Below are positions 11,159 to 22,265 of a stretch of 64,000 nt of DNA, piece after piece. The position numbers were made by a program, and so were the translations under genes. Positions within the stretch are counted from its first letter, which is position 1. Each line of letters begins with the position of its first letter. The DNA is taken from positions 2,108,001 to 2,172,000 of the forward strand of contig CM074701.1 in NCBI GenBank assembly GCA_037367355.1, in the 5' to 3' direction. This stretch comes from Neoscytalidium dimidiatum. Lineage: Eukaryota; Ascomycota; Dothideomycetes; Botryosphaeriales; Botryosphaeriaceae. Under the pieces are notes generated by a model. That model had not been told where the DNA came from. It worked only from the letters and a program-made list of their open reading frames with translations, and searched no databases.

Positions 11159-12376
11159 TCACCGCGGCAAAACGGCCGTTGCCTTGACACACATTCTTCC
11201 TTGCACCGCCTGCAGCGTCCCGCTCCACTCCTCACCACCATCTGCCGGCCTCTCCTCGCCAGGCACGGGACGTTTGGTCATATCTTTCTGGGGCGGCAAC
11301 TCCGTACTCGGCGCGGGCAAGGGCGAAGGCGCAGCTTTCAGGATAAAAAAGTTGCTCGCCATGGTCGGAGCTAGATAGGTGAGGGTCAGCTTCGCCGGCG
11401 CCGCCGTCCTCTTCTGTTCTGGGGCTGTTTTCGCATAGTCAGCAAATACCAATGCATATCCGCCCAGCTCAAAGCACTGGGTCCAATTGACGCCGGGTGG
11501 GAGGGCAGGGCAGCTCTTACATCCAAAAGACTCCACGAATGCCATCGCCAGCGCTCCTCCGTGCGCGACGCCCGGCCACCCGCTCAACCCGCCGCCGATC
11601 CAAAACACCGTCACCGACTCCCTCGTCCGGGTGTTCACGAACCGCCGCGCGGGACCGAACGCCTTCATCGCAGCCAGCGTCTGCGACACGACGTGCTTCT
11701 CGTCATCCAGGCCCGCGAACAGCTCTTCCACAACACTGCCCTCATCCTCACCTCCTCTTCCTCCTCCTCCTCCTCCTCCTCCACCACCACCCCCGAACCA
11801 ACCCCGAAACCACCCCTTCCACCCCTCCACCCCGCTATCCCTTCTCCGGCTCCTGGTCCTCGGCCCCAGCTCCCCCCACGGCGCGACCTCTTCCCACCCT
11901 TCCCCGCCGTCCGACGACGACGACGACGCCGCCTCTGCTCGCGCCTCGTAGTCCCGCACCACCGCCAGCGCGTCCAGCTCCGCGCGCAGCTTGTCCGACA
12001 GCGCTTCGTCCATCTCCGTGCCCGGGTCCGGCAGCGGCGGCGGCGCGATGGTGAAGCGGATGATGTTGCCGGTCAGCAGGCCGGCGGCGAGGAAGAGGGT
12101 CGCGAAGATGAGCGGGCGGAGGGAGCGGCGGGGCTTCGGTTGCGGTGGAGGGGGCGGATGCGTTTGCTGTTCGTCAGAAGGCCGCGACGGTGGTGGTGGT
12201 GGAGCGGGCGGTGTCGTCGTGTCGGTGGTGGTTGCGGTCGTGGAGGAGAAGCGCGGTCGTGGCGGCGTCCGTGGTGCGGGGAAGGGTAGTTTGCGCGTGG
12301 CACGGGGCGAGGGGCGCGTTAGGGAGGTGAGGAGGGCGCGGGGAGCGCCATTGGAGGCGCGGAAGAGGAGCGTCAT
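11159..12376 (-). CDS. membrane-anchored hotdog-fold thioesterase-like protein, probably mitochondrial
   Basis: Model: exons 11521..12376 and 11159..11424 (1122 nt, 373 aa). The first 45 residues are basic and rich in R, S, A and P with almost no acid, like a mitochondrial presequence. A proline-rich linker leads to one membrane segment at 88-110 (LIFATLFLAAGLLTGNIIRF). A soluble hotdog domain follows, with the thioesterase signature GVAHGGALAM at about 269-278. A pure glycine run lies at 195-206. The 96-nt intron (11425..11520) has a GTAAGA donor, TGCTGAC branch and AACAG acceptor. Because its length is a multiple of three, it stays open when read as coding; removing it joins AFVESFG to SPEQKRTAA and tightens the domain. 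The likely role is acyl-CoA or acyl thioester hydrolysis at an inner membrane; the substrate is unknown. The start is the ATG before the presequence; 58 further open codons upstream look like leader. Confidence 0.8.
   Translation of the reverse strand: MTLLFRASNGAPRALLTSLTRPSPRATRKLPFPAPRTPPRPRFSSTTATTTDTTTPPAPPPPPSRPSDEQQTHPPPPPQPKPRRSLRPLIFATLFLAAGLLTGNIIRFTIAPPPLPDPGTEMDEALSDKLRAELDALAVVRDYEARAEAASSSSSDGGEGWEEVAPWGELGPRTRSRRRDSGVEGWKGWFRGWFGGGGGGGGGGGGRGGEDEGSVVEELFAGLDDEKHVVSQTLAAMKAFGPARRFVNTRTRESVTVFWIGGGLSGWPGVAHGGALAMAFVESFGCKSCPALPPGVNWTQCFELGGYALVFADYAKTAPEQKRTAAPAKLTLTYLAPTMASNFFILKAAPSPLPAPSTELPPQKDMTKRPVPGEERPADGGEEWSGTLQAVQGRMCVKATAVLPR
11751..11800 (-). repeat. CTC-rich run coding polyglycine
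   Basis: Plus-strand CTC/TCC repeats read on the minus strand as GGA/GGT codons and give the run of twelve glycines in the thioesterase-like protein. It sits between the membrane anchor and the catalytic domain, consistent with a flexible linker. Confidence 0.8.
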
Positions 12377-12610
12377 GTGCGAGTGTTGCGCGTGGGTGAA
12401 GGTGGGAGAATGTGGGCTGGGTGGTTGGCGAGCTGTCGTGAAATTCCCGGGATGCAGCAGGTCCGCCGCGGCCCGCATAGGGCTGCAGGAATCCACGCGC
12501 TCATCCATCTTGCCAAGAACAATGACTGACATCGAAGGGTGTGGAGACAAGCTAGCTAGTCATGGACTTGCATATATGGGGTGGAGCCTATGTAGATTAA
12601 TTTTCGATAT

Positions 12611-13093
12611 TTACACCTTGTACTCTGGGCCCTGGCTCTTCCCGTCCAACTTGTGCAGCACCAGCTTTTTCATGTCGAAATCATCCAGCATGCGGACCTA
12701 TTTCTCTTCTTAGTCTTCCGTACACCCTGACTCGCACGCGCAGATGCATGGAAGGGACGTCTCATCACGTACATTTATTCCGATCAGCTCTGGGCCATTG
12801 CCAGGAATGACCTCGATCAGGACGCTGCTGCCGCACGTCTTGCAGAATTTGTGCCACGACCTCTTTAAGCCGAACGTATACGCTCCAAGCGCATCCACCG
12901 GCGTCTCCAGAGTAAAATTCTCCTTTTGTGCATACACGACGACGTACCCGTTGCGCGTGCAGATCGAGCAATTGCAGCTGTTGGCGGGATACTTGGACAG
13001 CGGCGGCGACAGCGTGAAGTGGAACCGAACGGCCCCGCAGTGACAGTGCCCACCATGCTGGGAGGACTCGTCTGTTGGCTCCGGGAAACCCAT
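12611..13093 (-). CDS. GFA/CENP-V family zinc-binding protein
   Basis: Model: exons 12773..13093 and 12611..12697 (408 nt, 135 aa). The fold of glutathione-dependent formaldehyde-activating (GFA) domain proteins is clear: GGHCHCGAVRF near the N-terminus, then NSCNCSICTRNGY and HKFCKTCGSSV supply the Cys ligands of two zinc sites. The family includes Gfa (S-hydroxymethyl-glutathione synthase) and many uncharacterised relatives; substrate use here is inferred only. Exon 2 restores the family's C-terminal INVRMLDDFDMKKLVLHKLDGK after a 75-nt intron with a GTACGT donor and AATAG acceptor; without splicing the frame ends in unrelated residues. The start is the ATG of MGFPEPTDES; open codons upstream are not family-like. 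It ends 234 bases upstream of the thioesterase start, in the same direction. Confidence 0.88.
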
Positions 13094-13977
13094 GGTACAG
13101 GTGACCCAAGGAAAACAGAAAGAAGCAATGAGTGCTTTTTCGCGTAGTGGGCGGAAGTTGAGATGGGATAGCAGGAGAACGGCTGGTGACATTTATTGAC
13201 CATATCTTTCTTATCTTGCCCCCATCCCGCTTTCTCATATGTGGCCTTTTCTAGAGAATCCTTCCAACAAACGACATGTCGCACCGCCTTTAACTATTAG
13301 TCTTCAATGTTGAGCTGGAACATAGTTACATCCTCATGATAATGGAGTAGAAAATGTATTTATTGACCTTGCAAGGCACGAAACAATCTCTTCATATGAT
13401 CGATTGAATATATTATTGGACAACGCATAAGAAGTGGCATTAATATCGTTGACAGCATCGAACTTGTTCTAGGAAGCTTGCTCTATAGTCGTCTTGTAGT
13501 ATCTATCTACTTCTAGTTTATTTCATTTCTAGTTACTTTATGGATGATAAAAGCACGGCGACCAAAAAACCACGATAAGTATAGTGATAACAACAAAACT
13601 ATCTATACCAGGCAATCCATTAGCTAGTCTTGTGCCGTGCCGTTCTTAGAGGTGCTTAGTCCAAACATTAGACTCTCTGAGGAAGCATAGATATATTCCG
13701 GCCAGCTAATCCGTCATAGTTTGCCACCATATCCAGTAACGAGCTTCCGGTTCTAAGTTATGGACACTGCCTCAAGACAGAGCGTGGAAAATATTGTCCA
13801 CATTACTTCGTGTAGAAGTGCTTGATGCCAACAAACCATAGTCAAGCTGTCCATCTATGACTTCCGGTCATATACAACATTCAAGCATTAACGCATGCAT
13901 GCATGCTCTTAGTGCCTGATATCTCTCGTACCGCTATTCACATAAGAAGACATAACATCTACATTGTCCCACGGCCC
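13094..13977. other. intergenic, no gene seen
   Basis: Contains the promoter of the GFA protein gene and the 3' flank of the SRP receptor gene. It is AT-richer than the neighbouring genes, with a GCATGCATGCATGC run near 13894-13907. No reading frame has support. Confidence 0.6.
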
Positions 13978-16134
13978 TTAGCTCATTAACAAATTCGTCG
14001 CCCAGCTTACGTTCAACGTCCTTAGATCGCTGTAGTGCTGACCAGTCCCAAGGAAAACGACCGGAATACCCGTCGCGTGCACCATGGACACCAACGTGCC
14101 CACCATATCGCCCACAGTATCGCACTTACTAATGATGAACCCATCAAGCTTCCTCCCCGCGCCGAAACTAGCGTTGAAATTCCTAGCCTGCGCGACCGAA
14201 TCCGTTCCAACTAGGGCCTCGCCGACCATGAGGATTTTGTCAGGCTTGGCCATCTTCGCGAATTTTTCGAGCGACGACATCAGGCGCTGATCATTGTGAC
14301 GACGACCGGCAGTGTCGATGAGGACAACGTCGTAAGGATTGACGGCAGAAGAAGCGTGCTTGACGGCATCCGCGGCGATGTTGGCCGCGTCTTTGCCGTA
14401 ACCGCGCTCGTACAGGTCCACGCTGCCGCCTTCACGGGCGGAGAGCTCCTGGAGGTTGCGCACGTGAACACGTAGCTGCTCGACAGCACCGCTACGGAAG
14501 GTGTCCGCTGCGACTACAAGGACGCGGAACTTGTTCTGCAGCAAGAAATAACAGATTTTGGACAAGTTCGTCGACTTGCCTACACCGTTGACGCCGACAA
14601 TGGAGATGACGTAAGGGCGAGGGGATTTCATGGATAAAGCGGATGGTTGAGTGACGTTCTGGATGGAGCGGAGGAGGTCAAGGGATGTGGTGGGGGTAAG
14701 GATTTTGCGGAGTGCCGACTCCATGCTGTTACGAATTGTCGTCTCGACACCTGATGAAATATTAGCAATCGATTGTGTCTCGAACAAAAGTCAACATACT
14801 TGTAAAACTTCCGGTCTTGACACCAATGAGATCCTGCTCAACGCTCTCGCACAACCTCACCGCGGCCTCGCGTGCCACATTCTTTTTCAGCAAATGATCC
14901 TCCATGCCCTTCAGCGGTTTGGCTAGATCCTCCTTCGTAAGCGTCTTTCCGCCCACAACGTTCCTAAAGAGGCCTCCAATAGCTCCGATACTTGATCCCA
15001 CCAGACCGCTCGATGCTGATTGACTGTTTTCTTTTTTGGCATTTGCTGCTGCGATAATCTCGTTCATCTCTTCATCCAAGTCTTTCAGCACAAACTCGCC
15101 CTTTCCTGTCCTCTTTCCCCAGGATGAAGAGTCGATAGCTTCCACTGTGCTTGCGGCTGACGTCTCGGCCTCAACCGAATTCGTAGAGTAATCCAACTGG
15201 GTATCATCTTCCTCATCGGCAGCACCAAATTCGTCCCACTTTCTTCCCTTCTTTGCGGAGCCTTTAGCGGTAGTAGGCCGCCTGGCCGGAGCCTCGTCAC
15301 CCGAGGAAGCTGGTGCGGACGACAAGGCGTTAGCCTTCTTTTTCGCGCGGCGCGATTGCCTTACCGGGCCGCCCTTTGCTGCAAGCAAGTGGTTGTTCAC
15401 GGCGGGCGAGTTCGGTCGCGACGTTTCCGGTGTTTGTATAGGCGTGGCATCGGTCGAGGTGTTATTGTCATTGTACATAGGCTTCGGAGTTGCTAGGGAC
15501 GCGAAGAAAGAGTAAGCCAGCCGTGTTCATGGTCATGACAGCGTGTAAGTGGGTGGGAGACTCACGCTTGCGCAAACCGGGCATGGGAGGAGGAGCATCG
15601 GCCTGATCAGTTCCGGAGCTCGAAGGCGGTGTGAATTCGGCAACGGTGCTGGTGGAGGACTCGAGGCTACGCAGGGAATCTTGATGAGGTTCGAGTTCCT
15701 GCACTTGACGATCGAAGTAGTCGTCGAAGGGACAATTGAGAACGGCGCTATTGCGCTTCTTGAGCTGATCTTTGTAAAGCTCGGTGAAAAGGGCTCGCAC
15801 GTTGTCGAGCAGCTTATCTATCCACGTAAGGTGCACCAGTGACTGGTACACGGCCTGCGAAAATCATGAGCGGCGGACACGAATGGCTGGGGAGAAAACT
15901 GGAGCATACGACGAAGATGAGGCCAAAGTCCTTGGCTGTGGTCCACTTCAGGGTGTAGCCATCGCGCTTGAAGGTTGGCTTCTGAGCAGCGTTCTGGTCA
16001 TCGGTGGCCACATTGCGCTCTTCGATGAAGACCTCGCGAATCAAGGCGTCGATGGTTTTGGCGGGAACAGGCGCATACTTCTTGGACCAGAGCACGACGC
16101 CCGAGGTCGACAGAACCTCGAAGGAGTCGAGCAT
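13978..16134 (-). CDS. SRP101: signal recognition particle receptor subunit alpha (docking protein)
   Basis: Model: exons 15910..16134, 15566..15854, 14800..15492 and 13978..14750 (1980 nt, 659 aa). The N-terminal longin-like SRX domain (MLDSFEVLSTSGVVLWSKKY onward) binds the beta subunit on the ER membrane. A basic Ser/Lys linker follows (QSRRAKKKANA, KGSAKKGRKWDEFG). The C-terminal NG GTPase domain shows G1 GVNGVGKST at 455-463, AADTFRSGAVEQL at 483-495, G3 DTAGRR at 548-553, G4 SKCD at 610-613 and GTGQHYSDL at 637-645. It pairs with SRP54 to deliver ribosome-nascent chains to the translocon. All three introns are 43-73 nt with acceptable ends (43, 73 and 49 nt), and the phases close exactly. 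Residue G4 Ser in place of Thr is, as I recall, usual for filamentous fungal copies. It shares a short promoter with YIF1. Confidence 0.96.
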
Positions 16135-16387
16135 GGCGGCGGAATCCGAAGGGCGGAAAGGGAGAAAAGTTGGCGGAGAAGCGGCGGTGGATCGGATACT
16201 TGGTGTTCTCCGCAGACGCGCGATGATGCGGGCGGCGGGCTGGAGCGGCGCTGAGCCTCCTCCGGTCAAGCCACGACAGCAGCCGCACTCCCGCGCCCAG
16301 CTACTTACTCCATTGCCCACCTTGCAACACCACCACCACCATCTCACACCCACCCGCTCGCTCCCCTCGTACCCGAACGCCGTCGCG
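16135..16387. promoter_or_regulatory. bidirectional promoter, SRP receptor alpha / YIF1
   Basis: Only 253 bases separate the two start codons. The YIF1-proximal part is a CA/CT-rich tract (CACCACCACCACCATCTCACACCC-like composition around 16325-16370), typical of fungal leaders. No TATA box is evident. Both products act in the early secretory pathway, so shared control is plausible. Confidence 0.7.
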
Positions 16388-17663
16388 ATGCAGCGCCCGA
16401 CCTACGCGCCCGCGCACTCGCCGCCGCTGCACCATCCAGTGCCCCAGCAGTAAGCCCATCCGCAGCTGTCTCCTCTCCAGATCTAGCAGGCAGCTGTTAA
16501 CAAAATTGGTCCAGCATCAGCCAAGTCCCCAATCTTCGCAGTCCTCCGCCGCCGCAATCGCAACAACAAGCACAGGCAAACTCGTATGGATACCCCCAGC
16601 AGCCTCAAGCCCAAGGCGCGTCTGGCTTCATGCACCCGGCATTCGGGGGTATCATGAACGACTCGACCGCCCAGATGGGTTTCCAGGTTGGCAAGAGCGC
16701 TGTCATGGCCGGCCATGAATACATGGAGCAGAATGTCAGTACAGGCTGTGTTTCGATCCGCGTGCACGTGCACATTACAACTGACGCTCCGGGATACAGT
16801 TTAACCGCTACGTCAATGTCAGCGCTCTAAAGCACTACTTCAACGTGAGCAATTCGTATGTAGTGAACAAGCTCTATCTAGTGCTTTTCCCCTGGCGCCA
16901 CAGGCCATGGGTACGCCAGAATCAAGACGGCTTCTTCCTGCCTCCGCGGGAAGACATCAACAGCCCGGACATGTACATTCCAGGTACCTATCAGACCTCA
17001 TGCGCACCAAACCGAACGAAGGCCCACTAACAGCTCTTAGTCATGGCGTTCGTTACATACATCCTGCTTTCCACACTACTCGCGGGCCTCCGCGGCGCTT
17101 TCCACCCGGAATTGCTTGGTTTGACAGCCACTACCGCTTTCGTGGTCGTGATATTTGAAATTATGGGTTTGAAGCTCGGGTGCTATCTATTGAGCATCAG
17201 CAATGAGTCGCAGTTACTCGATTTGGTCGCCTATTCTGGCTACAAGTTTGTCGGCGTCATAGTGACCCTCGTTGTGGCCGAGATCTTCAACAGGGGAGAG
17301 GGTACCGGCGGCTGGATCGGCTGGACCATCTTCCTGTACACATTCTTCGCGAATGCTTTCTTCTTGGTCAGTACCCCCCTAATCTCCTCTCTTATATCTC
17401 TAGTCATTATGAAAGCAAACCTTGAATGTCGAGAGACGTCAAAGTTGCTAACATCTGGCCTCCAATAGCTCCGTTCACTTAAATACGTTCTCCTCCCCGA
17501 TCAATCTCCGAACACCAGCAGTGGCGCCAGCTACACCGTTGCCCGGGCCCAGCGCAACCGCCGCACCCAGTTCCTCTTCATCTACTCATATGTAGTGCAG
17601 TTCATCTTCATGTGGATCCTCAGCCGCCAAGACGCAAGCAGCGTAAAGACCGCCAAGGTCTGA
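16388..17663 (+). CDS. YIF1: YIF1 family ER-Golgi transport membrane protein
   Basis: Model: exons 16388..16449, 16515..16734, 16800..16983, 17041..17366 and 17469..17663 (987 nt, 328 aa). A Pro/Gln-rich cytosolic N-terminus (SPPPPQSQQQAQA, YPQQPQAQG) precedes the conserved FGGIMNDSTAQMGFQVGKSA and YMEQNFNRYVNVSALKHYF block. Five membrane segments follow, from VMAFVTYILLSTLLAGL to FLFIYSYVVQFIFMWIL. YIF1 partners YIP1 and Ypt/Rab GTPases in COPII vesicle budding and fusion at the Golgi. All four introns have recognisable ends and branch sites (for example CTAACAGCTCTTAG). The first exon is short; its split codon joins to HISQVPNLRSP. Length matches the family (about 310-370 aa). Confidence 0.95.
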
Positions 17664-20069
17664 ATTTAGTGGCCAGGAAGTTAGAGGAGACTAAGAGAAC
17701 GAAGAATGTTGATACTTCCAAGACGAATCGAGAATACTCAGCCACACAGGCCCCCGAAAGGATGTCCCTAATGACAATCCAAGCATATGAGGATGTTCTG
17801 TTCAGTCCCGCCCGGGCCTTGTTCGTGGAAGAGAGGAATCAATAGCGAGCGAAGCCGAAGAGAAAGGGAAGCATGTACGAGTATACGACTGAGCGAGCCT
17901 GAGCAGAAGAAAACCGACTCGCCCGGCTCTCATTTCTTCACTCTTGTTGAGGTTGGGGAAAAAGAAAGGGGAGAAGTCAAAATGGCAAGATCCAAGGTTG
18001 TCGCCGCAGCTACGGGAGAGTGAACAGACAGGGATGATGCATGGTCAGGATGCTGAGGGAGAAAATAGTACAAAGCCAAAAGTATTAATTATCACTCAAC
18101 GCAAAACGTCCCCTGCACCTTGCGACTATGTCGCAGATGATCTCTCACAAACCTAATGATTTTCTAGAATAAATGCCGACCGACGATCATCCTGGCTGGC
18201 ATGCATCGCGCATCCAACCTACAGGAGCGCATCCACACCGTTACTCCCCTTTGGTTTCGCGTAACGTGTCGCGTCCGGTCTGGCAAACAGGAAAAATGAA
18301 GGTCATCGGAGAGGACTCCCTGATCAGCGTGACGCGGGCGAAAAAGAACCGTTCCTCAACCTCACGAAGTGACGTGCAACACGTTACAGTCAGGCCAACT
18401 CTCAAAAATGACCAATAAGCCGTGGTGTGATATGACGCTTCTCCGTCGCCCCCTGAGAACATGGTGCACAGCTTCTCCCCAACTCCCCCCCATTCCCCGC
18501 GCCATCCCTCCGCCTATCTCGATCCCTTCACCCCACCAAAAGAAAAAAAAAATCCTGAAAATCTCCCCCTCATTACAAAAAAAAAAAATGGGAAGGTCAT
18601 CCCACAACATGTAATCCGGAGGCCGAGAAATCCCCATCCCTTTTCCCCGCCCGTTGACTCAACCGGGTGACCGCTCGCCGCTCGCCGCCGCTGCTCGCCG
18701 CTTGCCGAGCGTGGCACGGAATGCAGCACATACATGCAGAAAGCGAGGATGAGCGAGAGAGCAGGCGGCAACGACGCCTTCAATGCAGCCTAGCCCGGCC
18801 CCAAGAACCTGTGGCTTTTTTCGGTTATCTATCGGGGAAGGGGTGGTTCGGTGAGCAGGAGAGCGAGGAAGCGAGGTAGAGTGAGGAGAGAGGGAAAGAG
18901 AGAATGTGTGTGTGGAGTCTGCCTTGCCGTGGCCCCCCGGGTCCCGTTCGTTCGTCCCCTTCTCCTAGGACCCTGGCCAGGCAAAACACGCGGCGGCGCG
19001 GCTGGCGTGCGTGCGTGCATGATCTCAAGGCGGATCGAGCGAGCGAGCGGAGCGTGTTGCATCGGCAGGATTTCCATCCGTCCCCCAATCCATCCCCCTT
19101 CCGGGATGTAGTACAGCCATGGTGGTCAGCTGTGCGCGTGCGCGTGTGGGGCCACGAAAGGGAAAAAACGAGCTCAATGTGACCAGTACCAGGCAGAAGA
19201 GCGAGCCGCAGGGCCAAGAAACAAGAGACTCGGGGACAGCATAGCCCGGCAGCGTCATCCTGAGTGATGCAAGGTGAATCATCATCGAGGAAGGTCCCGA
19301 ATGTCAGCGAGGAGTTTGGGTTACTGATCAGCCAGAGGAAAACTGCACACCAAAATTTGCAACGAAGAATGGAGATGTAGATCGAATCAAGGGCTCTTTC
19401 ACCCTCGCTATGCCATCATCGATTCAACTGCTAATACTACATCCTCCACTTCCTACCGTGTGATCTGACTCCCCAAAATCCCCCTCCTGTTATCCTTTTT
19501 CAAGGACCAAACGAGGAAGACTCCCGAGCCAACCATCCTACCACGCATCGTGCTCTTCCGATACTAAAAACTATCTACTCGTTCCCATAACCCCTCCGGC
19601 CACTCCTGTGGTATCAGCCATTTTGTTTTGTGGTATTTGTGTGTTGCGCGTGTCCAGTAGCAAAACAAAGTCCCCCTTCCTTCCGCTGTGTCGATGGTGA
19701 TGAAAGTGATGTCCTAAAAAATAGACGGACAGAGGTATTGCGAAAAAAGAGGAACCCGTGGGCCCCCCTCACCCAGCAAAAAATCAAGAATAACTCCGTT
19801 TCCCCACCACCGGACCCCAGTTGTGAGCAAACCCCCTTGAACCCTTGAATCAACAAAAAGGCCAATAGTACCTCCCAAGGAACGAAAATCAGATAGAGCA
19901 ATAAAATGAACGAACAGAGAAGCAAGCAACTCAAAAGGACAGTTTAAATGATGTAATACGAAGGGTAAGGGTGTGAAGTGTATGAGGATTCAGTGATTCA
20001 ATGTACATGGCTGCTTTGCAACCAATCACGGGCAGAATCGACATGCGCAAGTATGCGAGGGGTGATCAG
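17664..20069. other. convergent intergenic region, no gene seen
   Basis: Lies between the stop codons of YIF1 (+) and the cyclin gene (-). It contains A-rich homopolymer runs around 18540-18590 and low-complexity sequence near 18660-18720, and short overlapping reading frames only. Parts must be 3' untranslated sequence; the remaining 1.5 kb or more is unexplained. Confidence 0.5.
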
Positions 20070-22265
20070 CTAGATGATTCCCTCCCACATGCCAGGGCCA
20101 GACCTCGATTGGAGGACCTGGGCGACCTCGCTTGCACAGCAGGCCCTCTTCCTACCAAGATCCTTCTGCACCGGGCGGCGTACTTCGGGAACCACGGCGA
20201 ATGGCGACTGCAGCGCCTTGGCCTCGAAAGCAGATGCCGGAGTCCTTCCGCCCGGGGTGTGGAGCAGGAATGATGAAGCAACACTGCGATCCGGGACAAT
20301 GCTCGGAGTCCGTTGAAGTACAGAAGGGTCGAGGGTAAGAAGAGTCTCAGCTGCGAGCTTTTCGGGGTTGACGAGATTGCGCACGTTCTGCTGCAGCGAC
20401 ATATCGACGGATGATCTGCATCGCTTACGGCCTTTAGCCACTTCTTCTGAGCTAGTGCTAGGCGAAATGTCATGGCTCTGCTGGAAGGGAACCGGAGTGG
20501 GCTCCGACGCGTCATTGATATGAAAGCTCTCGAAATCCGGCGACGAGAGAGATTCACTCGGGACAATGATCGGAATAATCTCAGCACTCTCCTTTTCCTT
20601 CTGCTGCACCGGGTAGGGCAGGCCCGCGTTGCGGCAAGTCGCCAATTTCGCCAATTTGGCGTTCGGCGCCCAAGCAGCAGACGAGACCGAAGAAATAGAA
20701 GAGGCACGAGAAGAGCGTGACGAGTTGTCCGAAATCATTGAATCTGGAGAAGACGACGAAGAAGTCGTTGACGCCGCGAGCGAAGGTCGTCGACCAGAAA
20801 ACTGATAGGCTTCCAAGCCGTTGAAGCGAGGAGTCGGTGTCCACTGGTCAAGGGTACACCGAGCAGACATCATGCTTTGATGTTGAGCCATAGCAGCACA
20901 CATCGATGGGCGCCTTGATCCCATGGAGGCCACACTCACTGCAGGAGTGTTGCTCACAGTAGACTGAGGAGTCATTTGCGGCGTTGGGAGCGGTCCCAGC
21001 CGGGACAGCAATGGCGCAGGTGGTGTCATATCCACCGTCGGCTCAAGGCAGAAGGGAGTAGCCTTCGTGCGAGAGACTGGCATGCTTTCTTGAACCCATG
21101 ATTCGTGTACCGGAGAGCTAACAGCTGGGGCCGGAGGCGGGGTCAAGCGCTTCGGAATGCAAAGCTGAACAGAGTTCCTACGCACAATGTCGAAGGTATC
21201 CAGCTCAGGAGTAAGCATGGGAATCAAAGTCTTCCAGTCAGTCATTCCGAATTGAAGCGGGAGTGCACCGGGCGAAGGTGGGGGCTGTGATGAAGGCGCA
21301 GCCCGAAGGACAATCGCCTGCCACCGCTCGAAGATGGGATCGGTGATATGAAGCTTCCAGTTCACGGCCTTGAGAAAAGCCATTTCGTTCGTGTTGATTT
21401 CACTGACCTTCAGGCCAGAGACCTTGCTCCATGCCCGAGCCGAATAGTTCCGGTCCTGCAGATACTTCGATGCAAGGATTAATGCGGCGAGGAACATTCG
21501 CCTGCCGCATTGCAGGGCGCGGATTGACTGATCCTCGGGCTGCTCCATAGTGAAGTCGATCTTCGGCACATGTGCCTTGATGAGGATCAAGTAGTAGAGG
21601 GCAACCTGGAGAGTTGAGTAGCTCGTCCGCGACCGACGGAGAGTCTCCTGAATGAAAGTCCGGAGAGGAAGAACTCCACGACCAGAAATCCGTTCATTGG
21701 GACACGTCGGCACAGACAGCGGCCAGATGACCTCCACCATTTGAGTGGCAGAGTCTTCAGGGGGGTTTCACCTTAGCGTATGGTCGTGGGAATGTTGGAG
21801 GCGGCGGGAGAGCTTACCGACAAGGCTGTCAACGAACTTGACAGTGCGCTCGCTTTGGCGGACGAGGGAGGGGGGCGCACGGCAGTGGGCAGCGATGGGA
21901 CATCTGCGGGGGTTCTGGCGCATCTCTGCAGGCACAGTTGCGTCAATCGACCTCAAGGAGGGCAGAGAGCTCTGGCTCTCGCACCACCTCGAGATCTGGG
22001 AGCGGGAGATTCCTCCATTTGGAGCAACAGATTCGGCAGTGACCGTGCATCCGTTGGAGCGGGCCGAAGCCGCATTTCGGGAACGGGCCCATGAGTCGTC
22101 TGAATCCCAACCTCTTGGTCCTGAGCTTGAAGCGGAGGATTGTGAGGACTGAGAAGCGGCTTCTAGAGAGAATACCGATGAAGTAGAAGATGAGGCGGAA
22201 GATGAAACGGAAGACCCGTATGGATGTGTAACATCTTGACTCGGGAATGGAAATTCGCAACCCAT
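20070..22265 (-). CDS. Pho85-type (PCL family) cyclin with long Ser/Pro-rich tail
   Basis: Model: exons 21818..22265 and 20070..21754 (2133 nt, 710 aa). A Ser-rich N-terminus (GSSVSSSASSSTSSVFS) precedes the cyclin box: PPSLVRQSERTVKFVDSLV from exon 1 joined to DSATQMVEVIWPLS, then LPLRTFIQETLRRSRTSYST, ALILASKYLQDRNYS and EINTNEMAFLKAVNWKLHI. This is the Pcl/Clg1 group that activates the Pho85/PhoA kinases in nutrient and polarity control. The 63-nt intron has a GTAAGC donor, CTAAGG-like branch and GAAG acceptor; the joined VD is exactly the family sequence. About 400 residues after the cyclin box are low complexity, rich in S, T and P, with many S/T-P sites and possible degradation signals. 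Which kinase it serves cannot be told. Confidence 0.9.

Noticed and set aside
12377..12550. 58-codon N-terminal extension of the thioesterase
   Set aside because: The downstream ATG directly begins a mitochondrial-type presequence; the extension looks like untranslated leader.
11561..12713. two ~240-codon plus-strand frames
   Set aside because: Antisense shadows of the GC-rich thioesterase gene; Arg-rich translation without domains.
14170..14186. SKCD instead of TKFD in the fourth GTPase motif of the SRP receptor as a sign of inactivity
   Set aside because: The Asp is kept and, as I recall, filamentous fungal copies share this form; all other GTPase motifs are intact.
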